The notes under the pieces are model-generated. The model had not been told where the DNA came from. It did no database searches and saw nothing but the letters and a program-made list of their open reading frames with translations. 64,000 nt of DNA from Marinobacter sp. SS5-14b (GTDB lineage: Bacteria > Pseudomonadota > Gammaproteobacteria > Pseudomonadales > Oleiphilaceae). A program made the position numbers and the translations under genes. Shown piece by piece: positions 17,390-26,800 of the stretch. Each line of letters begins with the position of its first letter. Positions within the stretch are counted from its first letter, which is position 1. The stretch is from positions 186,001 to 250,000 of the forward strand of contig NZ_JASSVM010000001.1 of NCBI RefSeq assembly GCF_030541005.1. Direction: 5' to 3'.

Positions 17390-17400
17390 TATTTGGGCGC

Positions 17401-17596
17401 TATAATGCGCCCCCTCGCAGGAGAGAGAGTGCTTTCGCACTCCGCCGAAGGCGCAACCTCCCATAAACGCTCAGGCTCATGTACTGCGACCAACATCAAC
17501 AGCCGTCTGGAGAGTGACTGCCCCGGCAGTCCACCGAAGGGGCAAGCAGGGTATTCCTGTAAACTCTCAGGTATCAGGGACAGGGGGAGAGGCCAA
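17401..17596 (+). promoter_or_regulatory. tandem glycine riboswitch (two aptamers) with TATAAT box
   Basis: A perfect TATAAT (17401-17406; weak -35) precedes two glycine aptamers. Aptamer 1 (about 17416-17502) has CAGGAGAGAG, CCGAAGGCGCAA and AAACGCTCAGGC; aptamer 2 (about 17503-17596) has TCTGGAGAGTG, CCGAAGGGGCAA, AAACTCTCAGGTA and the closing GGGGGAGAGG. These are the conserved cores of the gcvT-type class. The ribosome site AGGAGA (17605-17610) and GTG start (17616) follow within 20 bases and I see no terminator hairpin, so control of translation initiation is more likely than attenuation (inference). Confidence 0.92.
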
Positions 17597-17615
17597 TAGA
17601 ACGCAGGAGATCTGT

Positions 17616-18233
17616 GTGCTTACCTCTGTCTATCTGATAGCCATCACGGCGGAAACCATGTCGGGAGCCCTGGCCGCGGGCCGGCGCAATATGGACCTTT
17701 TTGGGGTTGCTGTTATCGCTTTTCTGACCGCTCTCGGGGGCGGCACAGTGCGCGACATTCTGTTGGGCAATTTCCCGGTGACCTGGACCCAGCATCCAGG
17801 CTACATCTATCTGACCATTACGGGTGGCCTGGTGACCATTGTCATTGCCCGGTTCATGCGCCACCTGCACCAGTTGTTTCTCGTTCTCGACGCTATCGGG
17901 CTGGTGGCTTTCACCGTTATCGGGTGCAACGTTGCATTGAAGCTTGGCTACGCAACACCGGTGATCGTGATGTCGGGCATTACCACCGGTATTTTTGGTG
18001 GCATTCTTCGGGATATTATGTGCAATCGAACGCCTCAGGTATTACGCCACGAGCTCTACGCCAGTGTGTCGTTGGTGGTTGCGTTGGCGTATCTTGCGCT
18101 GCTGCGCGAGGGTGTTGATGAAGATATTACGCTGTTGGCAGCTTTCAGTCTGGGGCTGCTGATGAGGATGTGTGCCATTCGCTGGCGGGTGTCGCTTCCG
18201 GTGTTCAGTTATTCACCGGCCCAATGGCGCTGA
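17616..18233 (+). CDS. TRIC / glycine-transporter family membrane protein (UPF0126)
   Basis: A 205-residue integral membrane protein with about six to seven helices in two related halves, each with a glycine-rich signature: ALGGGTVRDILLGNFPV and GIFGGILRDIMCNRTP. This duplicated GGGxxRDIL pattern defines the TRIC / UPF0126 family (Pfam 'Gly_transporter'). The GTG start at 17616 has AGGAGA 5 bases upstream; upstream in-frame codons belong to the riboswitch. Control by a tandem glycine riboswitch supports a role in glycine movement or homeostasis. Confidence 0.92.
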   Translation: MLTSVYLIAITAETMSGALAAGRRNMDLFGVAVIAFLTALGGGTVRDILLGNFPVTWTQHPGYIYLTITGGLVTIVIARFMRHLHQLFLVLDAIGLVAFTVIGCNVALKLGYATPVIVMSGITTGIFGGILRDIMCNRTPQVLRHELYASVSLVVALAYLALLREGVDEDITLLAAFSLGLLMRMCAIRWRVSLPVFSYSPAQWR

Positions 18234-18260
18234 CGCAGGGCGCTTGCCCACTACGGGACA

Positions 18261-19271
18261 CTAGGGCAGGTTCCTGCGCCAATGCTTAACCTGAACCTGT
18301 GTCTTGATCGCTTCTATGATCTCGGTAATCAGAGCGATGAGTGCCTCCTTCTCGGTATTTCCGCTGGCGGCTGCCGAACCTGGCTCAGGTAAAAATACGT
18401 TTACGATGTCTTCAATAAACGCATGGTTGGTGGAGGAGGCGAGATCATCCAGAATCTGGTGAATCACGTTGGCCACGATATCCCCTACAGCATTCTCCAG
18501 GGTGTCCTGAATGGTGGGCCCCACCACCGGTAGATACTTAAGTCGTGACAACTCGAGATTCTGTTTCAAAGCGTTGTCTACCCGGTGCTCAAGGTAGGCT
18601 CGCAACGCCCCCCGGTTCGGTATATAACCCTGCTGTGCTGCCAGGGCAATCCGGTCTGACAGCCAGTCGGACAGCATTTGGCGTCTCGGATACAAAATGT
18701 CATGTTGGATTCTGTCGAACAGGGGTGAGCCCTGCTGGACTTCATGCTGAACGCCACTCAGGACTTTCAGGACGATGCGGTCCGACAGCTCTTCCATGAA
18801 GGCGTCGTAATAAAACGCAACAAATCGGTACAGCCGGGTACTGGTGACGTCGATGATCTTGTATTGATGCAGCCGGTATACGATCGAGATAATCCGCAGT
18901 ATTCGCAAAAAGCGCAGGCTGCCGACCGGGATGCAGCCTACCAGGTCATACCAGTGGATGAATGGGTAAAAGTACCAGCGATCGTAAACCTTTGCCTTGA
19001 TGGAATAACCCCACCGAATAAAAAACTCACTGAGAAATATCCATACGAAGATCAGGTCGTAGAAGATAAAGTTTTCGTGGATGGGGTGGTAGGCAGACTG
19101 CGCTGCAGGCAGGTGCTCCTTGAGGAGATTCTGCACGGCGATGAAATTATAGATGGAGTCCCAGATAATAAACGCAAGGTTGATAATCAGCAGGCCCAGC
19201 ATCAGAAAATCGATGAGGAACCAGATCATCTGATGGCTGGATTTCAGGTTCTCGCGGTTTATCCTGAGCAT
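18261..19271 (-). CDS. voltage-sensor-like (S1-S4) membrane protein without a pore domain
   Basis: 336 residues. Four N-terminal membrane segments match an ion-channel voltage sensor: S1 (about 15-43), S2 (about 68-90, D72 and E82), S3 (about 100-116, WYDLVGCIPVG with D109) and S4 (118-138), where R120, R123 and R126 are spaced every three residues and R133 follows. No S5-pore-S6 follows; instead there are about 200 residues of soluble, helical, charged sequence with two hydrophobic stretches (VVGPTIQDTLENAVGDIVAN). Related proteins are usually labelled 'ion transporter', but as written this one has no selectivity filter. Function unknown. Convergent with the TRIC gene; 54 bases upstream of its start lies the end of the acyl-CoA dehydrogenase operon on the same strand. 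Confidence 0.8.
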   Translation of the reverse strand: MLRINRENLKSSHQMIWFLIDFLMLGLLIINLAFIIWDSIYNFIAVQNLLKEHLPAAQSAYHPIHENFIFYDLIFVWIFLSEFFIRWGYSIKAKVYDRWYFYPFIHWYDLVGCIPVGSLRFLRILRIISIVYRLHQYKIIDVTSTRLYRFVAFYYDAFMEELSDRIVLKVLSGVQHEVQQGSPLFDRIQHDILYPRRQMLSDWLSDRIALAAQQGYIPNRGALRAYLEHRVDNALKQNLELSRLKYLPVVGPTIQDTLENAVGDIVANVIHQILDDLASSTNHAFIEDIVNVFLPEPGSAAASGNTEKEALIALITEIIEAIKTQVQVKHWRRNLP

Positions 19272-19325
19272 TGTGGCTACCTGTAAACGTGTCAGGGACT
19301 GAATATAAGTCCCTGACAGAGTAGC

Positions 19326-20534
19326 CTATTTTAACTCTGAGGACGACTTGCCAAGCAGTCGTCGGGCGATGATCAGCAACTGGATTTGCTGAGTGCCTTC
19401 GAAAATATCCAGTATTTTTGAATCCCGGGCCCATTTTTCCAGTAATTCGGTTTCGCCATAGCCGAGACTGCCACACAGCTCTGCGCACCTCAGAGTGACC
19501 TGGCTACCAACACGTCCGGCCTTGGCTTTCGCCATGGAGGCTTCCCGGGAATTTGGCTGACCATTATCGGCCATCCAGGCTGCGCGCAGGGTCAGTAGCC
19601 TGGCGGCTTCGAGTTCGGCTTCCAGCAGGTGCAGCTCCCGGGCTGCGGCGGGCAGGTGCCAGGTTTGTTGCCGATAATCCAGGTTTAACCCGCTGATGGC
19701 GAGTAGGTCACGGGTACGCTCCAGCGCAGCCCGCGCCACGCCAATAGCCATGCCTGCCACCACTGGGCGAGTGTTATCGAAGGTTTGCATGGCCCCGGCA
19801 AAGCCCTTGTCGACGCTGATGTCCGGGTCTCCCAGCAGGTTTTCTTTGGGAATGCGGCAGTTGTCGAAGCGGATGGCTGCGGTGTCAGAGGCTCGTATGC
19901 CCAGTTTCTTTTCCAGCCGCTCCACGCTCATGCCCGGAGTGCCTTTCTCCACCACAAACGATTTGATGGCCGCTCGCCCCCGGGACTTGTCCAGGGTTGC
20001 CCAGACCACGACGGCATTGGCGCGCTCGCCTGCGGTTACATAGATCTTCTCGCCGTTGATGATGTAGTGGTCGCCGTCCTGGGTGGCCGTTGTCTGGATG
20101 GCTGCGGAATCTGACCCGGCCCCAGGCTCGGTGATTGCCATGGCAGCCCACGTGCTGCCGAACCGTTTCAGCTGCGTTTCGCTGGCAACAGCGGCGATGG
20201 CTGAGTTACCCAGGCCCTGGCGGGGGATCGACAGCGCCAGGCCAACATCACCCCAGCACAATTCGGTCAGGCCCAGGACGGTTTTCATGTTGGTGCCGTT
20301 GCGGTTTCCGGGTGCGCCTTCGCCCCCGGAACGGGCCAGGCGGCCTGCACCCGCCCCACCGTCGGCCGCGCCGTCGTTCATGCCGTCCATGATGGTGGCA
20401 AACAGATCCAGCTCTTTAGGGTATGCGTGTTCTGCACGGTCGTATTTTCGGGAGATTGGCCGGAAGACTTCCCGCGCAACTTGCCGGGCCTGGTGGATAA
20501 TCGGCGCGAACTTGCCTGGAATTTCTAGGTTCAT
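19326..20534 (-). CDS. acyl-CoA dehydrogenase, catalytic-type subunit
   Basis: FAD-dependent acyl-CoA dehydrogenase, 402 residues from the ATG at 20534 (MNLEIPGKFAP), which has GAGGA 7 bases upstream; an in-frame ATG further up (20612) would overlap the preceding gene. The ITEPGAGSDSAAIQT substrate/FAD signature is present and the C-terminus contains IFEGTQQIQ, the yEGT motif whose Glu is the catalytic base in the MCAD subgroup. It follows the second acyl-CoA dehydrogenase gene by 16 bases, so the two are co-transcribed and may form a heteromeric enzyme. Its substrate range is not evident from sequence. Confidence 0.9.
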   Translation of the reverse strand: MNLEIPGKFAPIIHQARQVAREVFRPISRKYDRAEHAYPKELDLFATIMDGMNDGAADGGAGAGRLARSGGEGAPGNRNGTNMKTVLGLTELCWGDVGLALSIPRQGLGNSAIAAVASETQLKRFGSTWAAMAITEPGAGSDSAAIQTTATQDGDHYIINGEKIYVTAGERANAVVVWATLDKSRGRAAIKSFVVEKGTPGMSVERLEKKLGIRASDTAAIRFDNCRIPKENLLGDPDISVDKGFAGAMQTFDNTRPVVAGMAIGVARAALERTRDLLAISGLNLDYRQQTWHLPAAARELHLLEAELEAARLLTLRAAWMADNGQPNSREASMAKAKAGRVGSQVTLRCAELCGSLGYGETELLEKWARDSKILDIFEGTQQIQLLIIARRLLGKSSSELK

Positions 20535-20550
20535 GCTGTGTTCCTCTGTT

Positions 20551-21882
20551 TCAGGCGTGAACGCCGCCGTGGTGGGTGGCGACAGAACGCAAGTCTCGAT
20601 ACCAGCGCTCAACCGGGTGCTCTTTTACAAATCCGTGGCCGCCCAGCAATTGCACACCGTTGCTGCCGACTTCCATGCTCTTTTCGTTACACAGTAATCG
20701 CGCAAGGCTTGCTTCGCGATGAAACGCCAGGCCAGCTTCTGCCCGGCTGGCGGCGCGCCAGGTGAGCAAACGCATGCTGTCGATTTCAATCGCCAGATTG
20801 CTGATCATGAACGCGACAGACTGCCGGTGGCTGATGGGTTCGCCAAACGCGTGCCGGTCGTTGCAGTAGGGGATCACGTAATCCAGTACGGCTTGTGCAG
20901 TACCCACGGCCAGCCCACAGCGCATCAGAGCGGCCCGGTCGATAAATGCCTGATAATCGAAATCATCACCGCCGAGCAGTGCATCCGCTGGCAGCTCCGT
21001 GTTGTCGAAACAGATTTTGACGGCACCTGTGGCGCGCAGGCCCATTCCGTCGTCGTCGGTAATGAGCAGGTTTCTGCCAGCCGTCTCCACGATAAACATG
21101 CGAGGTTTGCCGTCAAGTACTGCGGCAACCAGGAGTAGATCGCACTGGCCGCCCATGACAACCTGGGCTTTTTCACCGTTGAGGCGATAGCCATGGGCGG
21201 TTGCAATGGCGGTGGTGGCGGGGTGCATCGGGTCGAACAAGGGCGTTGGTTCGTCCAGAGCGATGCTGGCCATAGGGGGATGGTCTTCACAGAAAGCTGG
21301 CAAGTAACGTGACTGCTGCTCACCGGTGCCCCACTGACTAATGGCCTGGGCTACACTGAACGGTGCCAGCAGCGCCAGGGCGAGCCCCATATCGCCCCAG
21401 GCCAGTTGTTCCGCAATCAGCACGCTGGTGACCGGAGACTGCTGCTCGGCAACACCGCCAAACTCACCAGGTACTGCGTACATGGTCAGGCCCAGTTCGG
21501 CTGTTGAAGCCATAATCCGGGCAGGAAATGTGCCGGATTCATCAGCTTCGCATGCGTTGGGGCGGAGCACCTCTCGGGAGAGCCTGTGAAGACTGTCGGT
21601 GATCATCAGCTGGTCGTCATCCAGCGACAGATCAAAGAGCTCACCTTGCTTGCGCGCGGGCAAGCGTGTTTGCGGAAGCCAGTTGCGAGCCCGATTGAAT
21701 TCCCGGCCCGCCAACGCAATGGTACGAAAACCCGCGCGGGTGCCGTGGTATGCGGTTTTTTCAAGTGGGGACCGAAGCCCTAACCGGTCCAATAGCGGAT
21801 TTCCGGAAATCCGGTTCATAATTGAGAGGGCAAGGCCTATGGGGTCCTTGGGCACGGCAGTCTCCTGATTTGGGGTGCGCAT
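20551..21882 (-). CDS. acyl-CoA dehydrogenase-like subunit lacking the yEGT catalytic motif
   Basis: 443 residues from the ATG at 21882 (MRTPNQETAVPKDPIGLAL); an upstream in-frame extension to 22113 would be low-complexity and would overlap tamA, so I reject it. The middle and C-terminal domains follow the acyl-CoA dehydrogenase fold (ALDEPTPLFDP, LNGEKAQVVMGGQCDLLLVA, VQLLGGHGFVKEHPVERWYRD), but the usual yEGT is replaced by SVATHHGG. The base may therefore be missing or supplied elsewhere, as in alpha2-beta2 acyl-CoA dehydrogenases where only one subunit is catalytic. First gene of a two-gene operon. Confidence 0.85.
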   Translation of the reverse strand: MRTPNQETAVPKDPIGLALSIMNRISGNPLLDRLGLRSPLEKTAYHGTRAGFRTIALAGREFNRARNWLPQTRLPARKQGELFDLSLDDDQLMITDSLHRLSREVLRPNACEADESGTFPARIMASTAELGLTMYAVPGEFGGVAEQQSPVTSVLIAEQLAWGDMGLALALLAPFSVAQAISQWGTGEQQSRYLPAFCEDHPPMASIALDEPTPLFDPMHPATTAIATAHGYRLNGEKAQVVMGGQCDLLLVAAVLDGKPRMFIVETAGRNLLITDDDGMGLRATGAVKICFDNTELPADALLGGDDFDYQAFIDRAALMRCGLAVGTAQAVLDYVIPYCNDRHAFGEPISHRQSVAFMISNLAIEIDSMRLLTWRAASRAEAGLAFHREASLARLLCNEKSMEVGSNGVQLLGGHGFVKEHPVERWYRDLRSVATHHGGVHA

Positions 21883-22075
21883 GAGAGATACTGTAGCCCT
21901 GAGCATGGCGCCGATTGTCGCCTTGGCCATTGGCGGAGGCCGCCATGCCGGTTGGCAATGTGGCCAATTGTGATTTTGTTGCGCCAGGCGTGGCACGGCC
22001 ATTGGGGTACCGGTAAACTCTCGCTCCTGTGACAGGGATTCATCACCAAACCTGGTTGGGATACCAAAACGCCGT

Positions 22076-23824
22076 ATGTTTTCAGCCGTTACCCGAAAAA
22101 GAGCTGCCCTCACGGCCTTCCGGCTGTTTGTGCTGTGTTATTCCGGTTTGAGTGTGGCGAATCAGGTGCAGGTTGATGTTGAGGGTGATTACAGTGCCCT
22201 GGAAGACAATGCCAGGATCTTTCTGGGGGAAGTGGAGGGCCGAACCGCTGATGGTTTACGGCGCTACGCACCGACCGCAATTGCCCAGGTTGAAGAGGCG
22301 GTCAGGGCGCTGGGTTATTACAATCCGGAGATTACCTGGACGGTAAGCGACGACAGTGACGGCCTGGCCGAACTCTTGTTGACGGTGGCGCCCGGTGACC
22401 CTGTCAGAATACAGAACCGCACGGTTGTGTTTGAAGGACCAGGTCGGGATGACCCGGAACTCGTATACCAGCTTCCGGATCAGCCCGCGGTGGGCGACGT
22501 GCTCAATCATGGCCAATACGACAACCTGCGCCAGATCATTCAGAACAGGGCCAGCCGTTTAGGGTACTTTGACGGAGAGTTTGCAACCCGAACGCTTGAG
22601 GTTGACCCTTCTGAAAAAACAGCGGATATCAGTCTGACCTTCCGCACGGGAGAGCGGTATCGCCTGGGCCGGGTTACCTTTCGGGAAGGGCACGGTTTCG
22701 AGCAGGCCTTACTGGATCAGTTTGTCACCTTTGAACCGGGTGAGCCGTTTCACGCAGGCGAGGTGGCAAAGCTCAGCCGTGACCTTTCCAACAGTGGTTA
22801 TTTTTCCGGGGTGGATGTTGAGGCCTCGCCAAACCGGGCCGACGACGGGGTTATTCCGGTAAACATTGTGTTGACGCCCCGAAAACGTCGCTCCATCGCA
22901 GCGGGTGTCGGTTTTTCCACGGATGTTGGGCCCCGCTTGCGGGGTAATTGGCGCGAGCATTACATCAACCCTATGGGCCATCGCCGCGGCCTGGAGACCG
23001 AACTGTCAGTGCCGCGCCAAAACCTGACCGGTTGGTACGAATTGCCTCTGGACCCACCCATGACAGATTCCATTCGCCTGAGTAGCGGTTATCAGCGTGA
23101 GCACATTGAAGATGTGGAGTCTGAGCGTTTGACGCTCGGTCAGCAGTGGCGTCATCAGCTGGACAATGGCTGGATGCAGGTGCTGTCCATGCGCTGGGAA
23201 GGCGAGCGATTTACCATCGGCGAAGACGAAAGAGGCAATTCCACCTTGCTACTGCCAGGTGCGAGCTATTCAAAGTTACAGGCCGACTCGCCCCTTGATC
23301 CCTCCAGAGGATACCGGCTGCAACTTGACGTGACGGGCGCACACAGCGCCGTGCTTTCCGATGCCGATATACTGCATGTCAACCTACTGGCTCGCGGGTT
23401 GTACACGCTGGCAGACAACCACCGCTTCCTGGCTCGGTTCAATTTTGGGGGTGTGGCCACCAACAGCTTTTCTGATGTTCCGCCATCGCTCCGGTTTTTT
23501 GCGGGTGGTGATCAAAGCGTGCGGGGCTATGGTTATGAAACGCTGTCGCCGAAGGGTTCGGATGGTGTGGCTGTGGGCGGGCGCTATCTTATTGTCGGCA
23601 GTGCCGAGTATCAGTACGAGTTCGCAAGAAACTGGCGTGTTGCGGCATTTGTTGATGAGGGCAACGCGGTAGACGATGTGTTTGATCCGCTGGCAACGGG
23701 GGTTGGCGTTGGGATTCGTTGGGTGAGTCCGGTTGGGCCGTTGAGACTGGATATCGCTCAGGGGCTGAACGAATCCCTTGGTGGCGACTGGCGAATTCAC
23801 TTTTCTATGGGGCCGGAGCTGTGA
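22076..23824 (+). CDS. tamA: translocation and assembly module outer-membrane protein TamA
   Basis: An Omp85-family protein of 582 residues: an N-terminal signal-like segment (about 10-28), three POTRA domains (about 32-265, beginning VQVDVEGDYSALEDNARI) and a C-terminal 16-strand barrel with the family hallmark RFFAGGDQSVRGYGYETLSP (the VRGY motif). With TamB it bridges the envelope and supports insertion of outer-membrane proteins or lipid transport. It overlaps tamB by a GTGA junction, implying translational coupling. The start lacks a strong ribosome site; neighbouring starts were not better. Confidence 0.93.
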   Translation: MFSAVTRKRAALTAFRLFVLCYSGLSVANQVQVDVEGDYSALEDNARIFLGEVEGRTADGLRRYAPTAIAQVEEAVRALGYYNPEITWTVSDDSDGLAELLLTVAPGDPVRIQNRTVVFEGPGRDDPELVYQLPDQPAVGDVLNHGQYDNLRQIIQNRASRLGYFDGEFATRTLEVDPSEKTADISLTFRTGERYRLGRVTFREGHGFEQALLDQFVTFEPGEPFHAGEVAKLSRDLSNSGYFSGVDVEASPNRADDGVIPVNIVLTPRKRRSIAAGVGFSTDVGPRLRGNWREHYINPMGHRRGLETELSVPRQNLTGWYELPLDPPMTDSIRLSSGYQREHIEDVESERLTLGQQWRHQLDNGWMQVLSMRWEGERFTIGEDERGNSTLLLPGASYSKLQADSPLDPSRGYRLQLDVTGAHSAVLSDADILHVNLLARGLYTLADNHRFLARFNFGGVATNSFSDVPPSLRFFAGGDQSVRGYGYETLSPKGSDGVAVGGRYLIVGSAEYQYEFARNWRVAAFVDEGNAVDDVFDPLATGVGVGIRWVSPVGPLRLDIAQGLNESLGGDWRIHFSMGPEL

Positions 23825-26800
23825 CAACGAAGAATGCTCAGCCGAATCATGACAGCCAGCCGAAGACCGGCAGGGTGCCGTTGCGCCGGCGCTGGTGGTT
23901 TTGGTTGTTGGTCATTCTTGCGGTGGTTTTGCTGTTGCCGGTGTTGCTGGTGGGCCTGGTTCTTGTCGCACTCAATACCGAAACCGGCACCGCCTGGACG
24001 ATAGAGAAAATTCCGGGGCTGAACACCAAGGCCGGCAACGGTTCGTTGTTGGGGCAGTGGCAGGCCGAGAGCCTTGAGTGGCAAGGTTATGGTGTGGGGG
24101 TTCTGGTGCAATCCCCTGAGGTGGACTGGTCACCAAGCTGCCTGTTTGAACTGACGCTCTGTCTTGAAACCCTCAAGGCAACGCGCATTGAGGTCGGGGT
24201 TCAGCCTTCTGAAAGCAATGAGAGCGATGAATCCGGGGCCATCACTCTGCCAGAGATTAACCTGCCGCTTGCGCTTAATGTGAGGGATGTCGATCTGGGA
24301 CCACTGACGGTCAACGAAAGCGCCATCTGGGATCGGGTTGAATTACGCACGAGTGCCTCCGGTGCCAGCCTTCAGATTGATCATGCATTTTATAAATTAG
24401 GCGGCATTCGGGTGACCGCAAGCGGTCGGGCCGAAATGCGCAGAGACTGGCCTCTCGATATAAACGTCACGGCCGAGCTGCCGCCGCCCTCGGGCGACGC
24501 CTGGCAAATTGGGCTGAACCTTGCCGGCAGTGTCCGGCAGCTCAGGGTTACGGGCCAGAGCGAAGGCTACCTCGATGCCAGCCTGAACGGACAGGTGGAG
24601 CCGCTGAATAACAGCCTGCCGGCAAACCTCACGGTGCAGTCGCCCGCCTTTTTGGCCCATGACAGCCTGCCACCAACCCTCACTCTTAACCAACTGGTTG
24701 TGGGCCTGAACGGATCACTGGCAAAGGGTTTTGCAGCAGAGTCCAGTGCCGTATTGCCCGGAACCACCGGGGAAATCAGCCTTGCCCTGAAGGGGGTGGT
24801 CACCACTGGGGATGTCTCAGATTTGGTACTTTCGCTGTCTGGCCCTGCCGCGAGCGAGCGACAGCAACCCGGAACCTTTGAGGCCAGAGGCGAGGTATCC
24901 TGGTCAGAGGGTCTTGAAGCCAACGCCAAGCTGAATCTGGATGCGTTCCCCTGGTATGGCCTGATACCCGGCATTCAGCCGCCGCCCGTTGTGCTGGAGG
25001 CACTGCAAGGGCAGGCGACCTACCGTGACGGTAGCTATGATGCCGATCTGGGTGCCAGAGTAAGCGGGCCACTGGGCTCTGCCAATCTGAGGACCCGCGT
25101 CAATGGCAATCTCGAATCCCTGAGTATCCGTCAGTTGGAGATGACCACCGGGGCTGGCTCTCTTTCCGGGCATGGGGAACTGGGATTTTCCGGCCCTTTG
25201 TCCTGGCAGGCCGCCTTGGAACTGAACCAGTTTAACCCGGGTTACTGGTTGCCGGTTCTGGAGTCCAGCCTGAACGGGCAAGTGAACAGTGAAGGCGAGC
25301 TTCAGGAAGGGGAACTGCCGGCAATGTCTGCCGACTGGGCACTGCAGGGAACATGGCAGCAGCAAGAGGCAAACGCCGAGGGCAGGCTGACCAGTGATGG
25401 TTCTGACTGGTTGCTGGATGACCTTCTGCTGACGGTTGGTGAGAACAGAGTGACCGGGAGTGGTCGCTACGGTGCGGACATCGCTGCGGACTTTGCAGTC
25501 CTGTTGCCGCAGCCTGGCGCTCTTGTGCCCGGGCTTGAGGGTGAGCTGTCAGCTCAACTGACCGCTTCAGGTAATGTGCAGAAACCTCAGGCGACACTTA
25601 GCCTGGGTGCTCAGGAACTGGCCTGGCAAGATCTTCTGAGGGTGGGCAGTGCAGAGATACAGGCAGAACTCGCCGCTGGTGAAGTGCTTGACGCTACACT
25701 GGCAGCGAAGAGCATCAAGGCTTCCGGGCAGGACGTTGATGAAGTCATGCTGTCGGTCAACGGAACCCGCGAAAACCATCAGGTTTCGCTGACTGCAAGC
25801 CACCCTGAAGTGTCGCTACTGCTCGACTTTGTCGGCAGTCTGGGCGTGAACCTTGCCAGTTGGAGCGGCGCTCTGACCCGCGGCGAAATCGATGTGCCGG
25901 AACCGGGCCAGTCCTGGGTTCTGGACCAGCCTGCCGACCTTGTTTATAGCGCCGACGGGGTGTTGAGCTTTGGTGCGCATTGCTGGCGCTGGCAAGACAG
26001 CTCGGTATGTGCCGGAGAGCAGCAACTCTGGCCGGATCCCCGGATTGCCTATCAGATTACCCGGTTTCCCGCGCTCGCTCTGGAGCCTCTGTTCCCGGAA
26101 ACCTTCCGGTGGACCGCTATGCTCGATGCTGACATCGAACTGTCGTATACCGACGCTGGCCCGGACGGGCGGATCAGCGTGGACGCGGGAGAGGGCACCT
26201 TTGAATTTCTGGTACTCGATAAGTGGGAGAAGCTGAGCCACAGGACACTGACGGTCGATGCGCTCCTCAAGCCTGAGCAGGCTGAGCTGTCGTTTGCGCT
26301 GAGCGGCCCTGAGTTGGGCGAATTCAGTACTCGCCTGGCGGTTGATCCTATCTCGGAGCAGCGAACGGTCGACGGTCAGTTCAGCCTGAAAAATCTGGAC
26401 CTGGCGTTCTTGTCGGCCTTTGCCGGGCTGGAGGAGGTCAAAGGCCAGGTTAATGGCGAAGGGACGCTCGCCGGCCCTTTGTTAAAACCGGAAATAACCG
26501 GCGAGCTGGCGCTTACTGAGGGCCGCCTTCAGGACACAAAACTGCCGTTGCCCTTGGAAGAGGTGGTGCTTGTGCTGGAATTTCTGGGCTACTCGGCGGA
26601 TATCAGTGGTCGCTGGCAAAGTAACGACCGAAGTCAGGGACAGCTTTCCGGGACGTTGAACTGGCAACAGGAACCAGAGCTTGCCCTGAACGTCAGCGGG
26701 AACCGTTTACCGGTTAATATTGAACCCTATGCCAGCGTGGAAGTGGCGCCTGATCTGGACATCCGGTTTGGCAGCGGCGAGCTGGCGGTATCCGGCCGGG

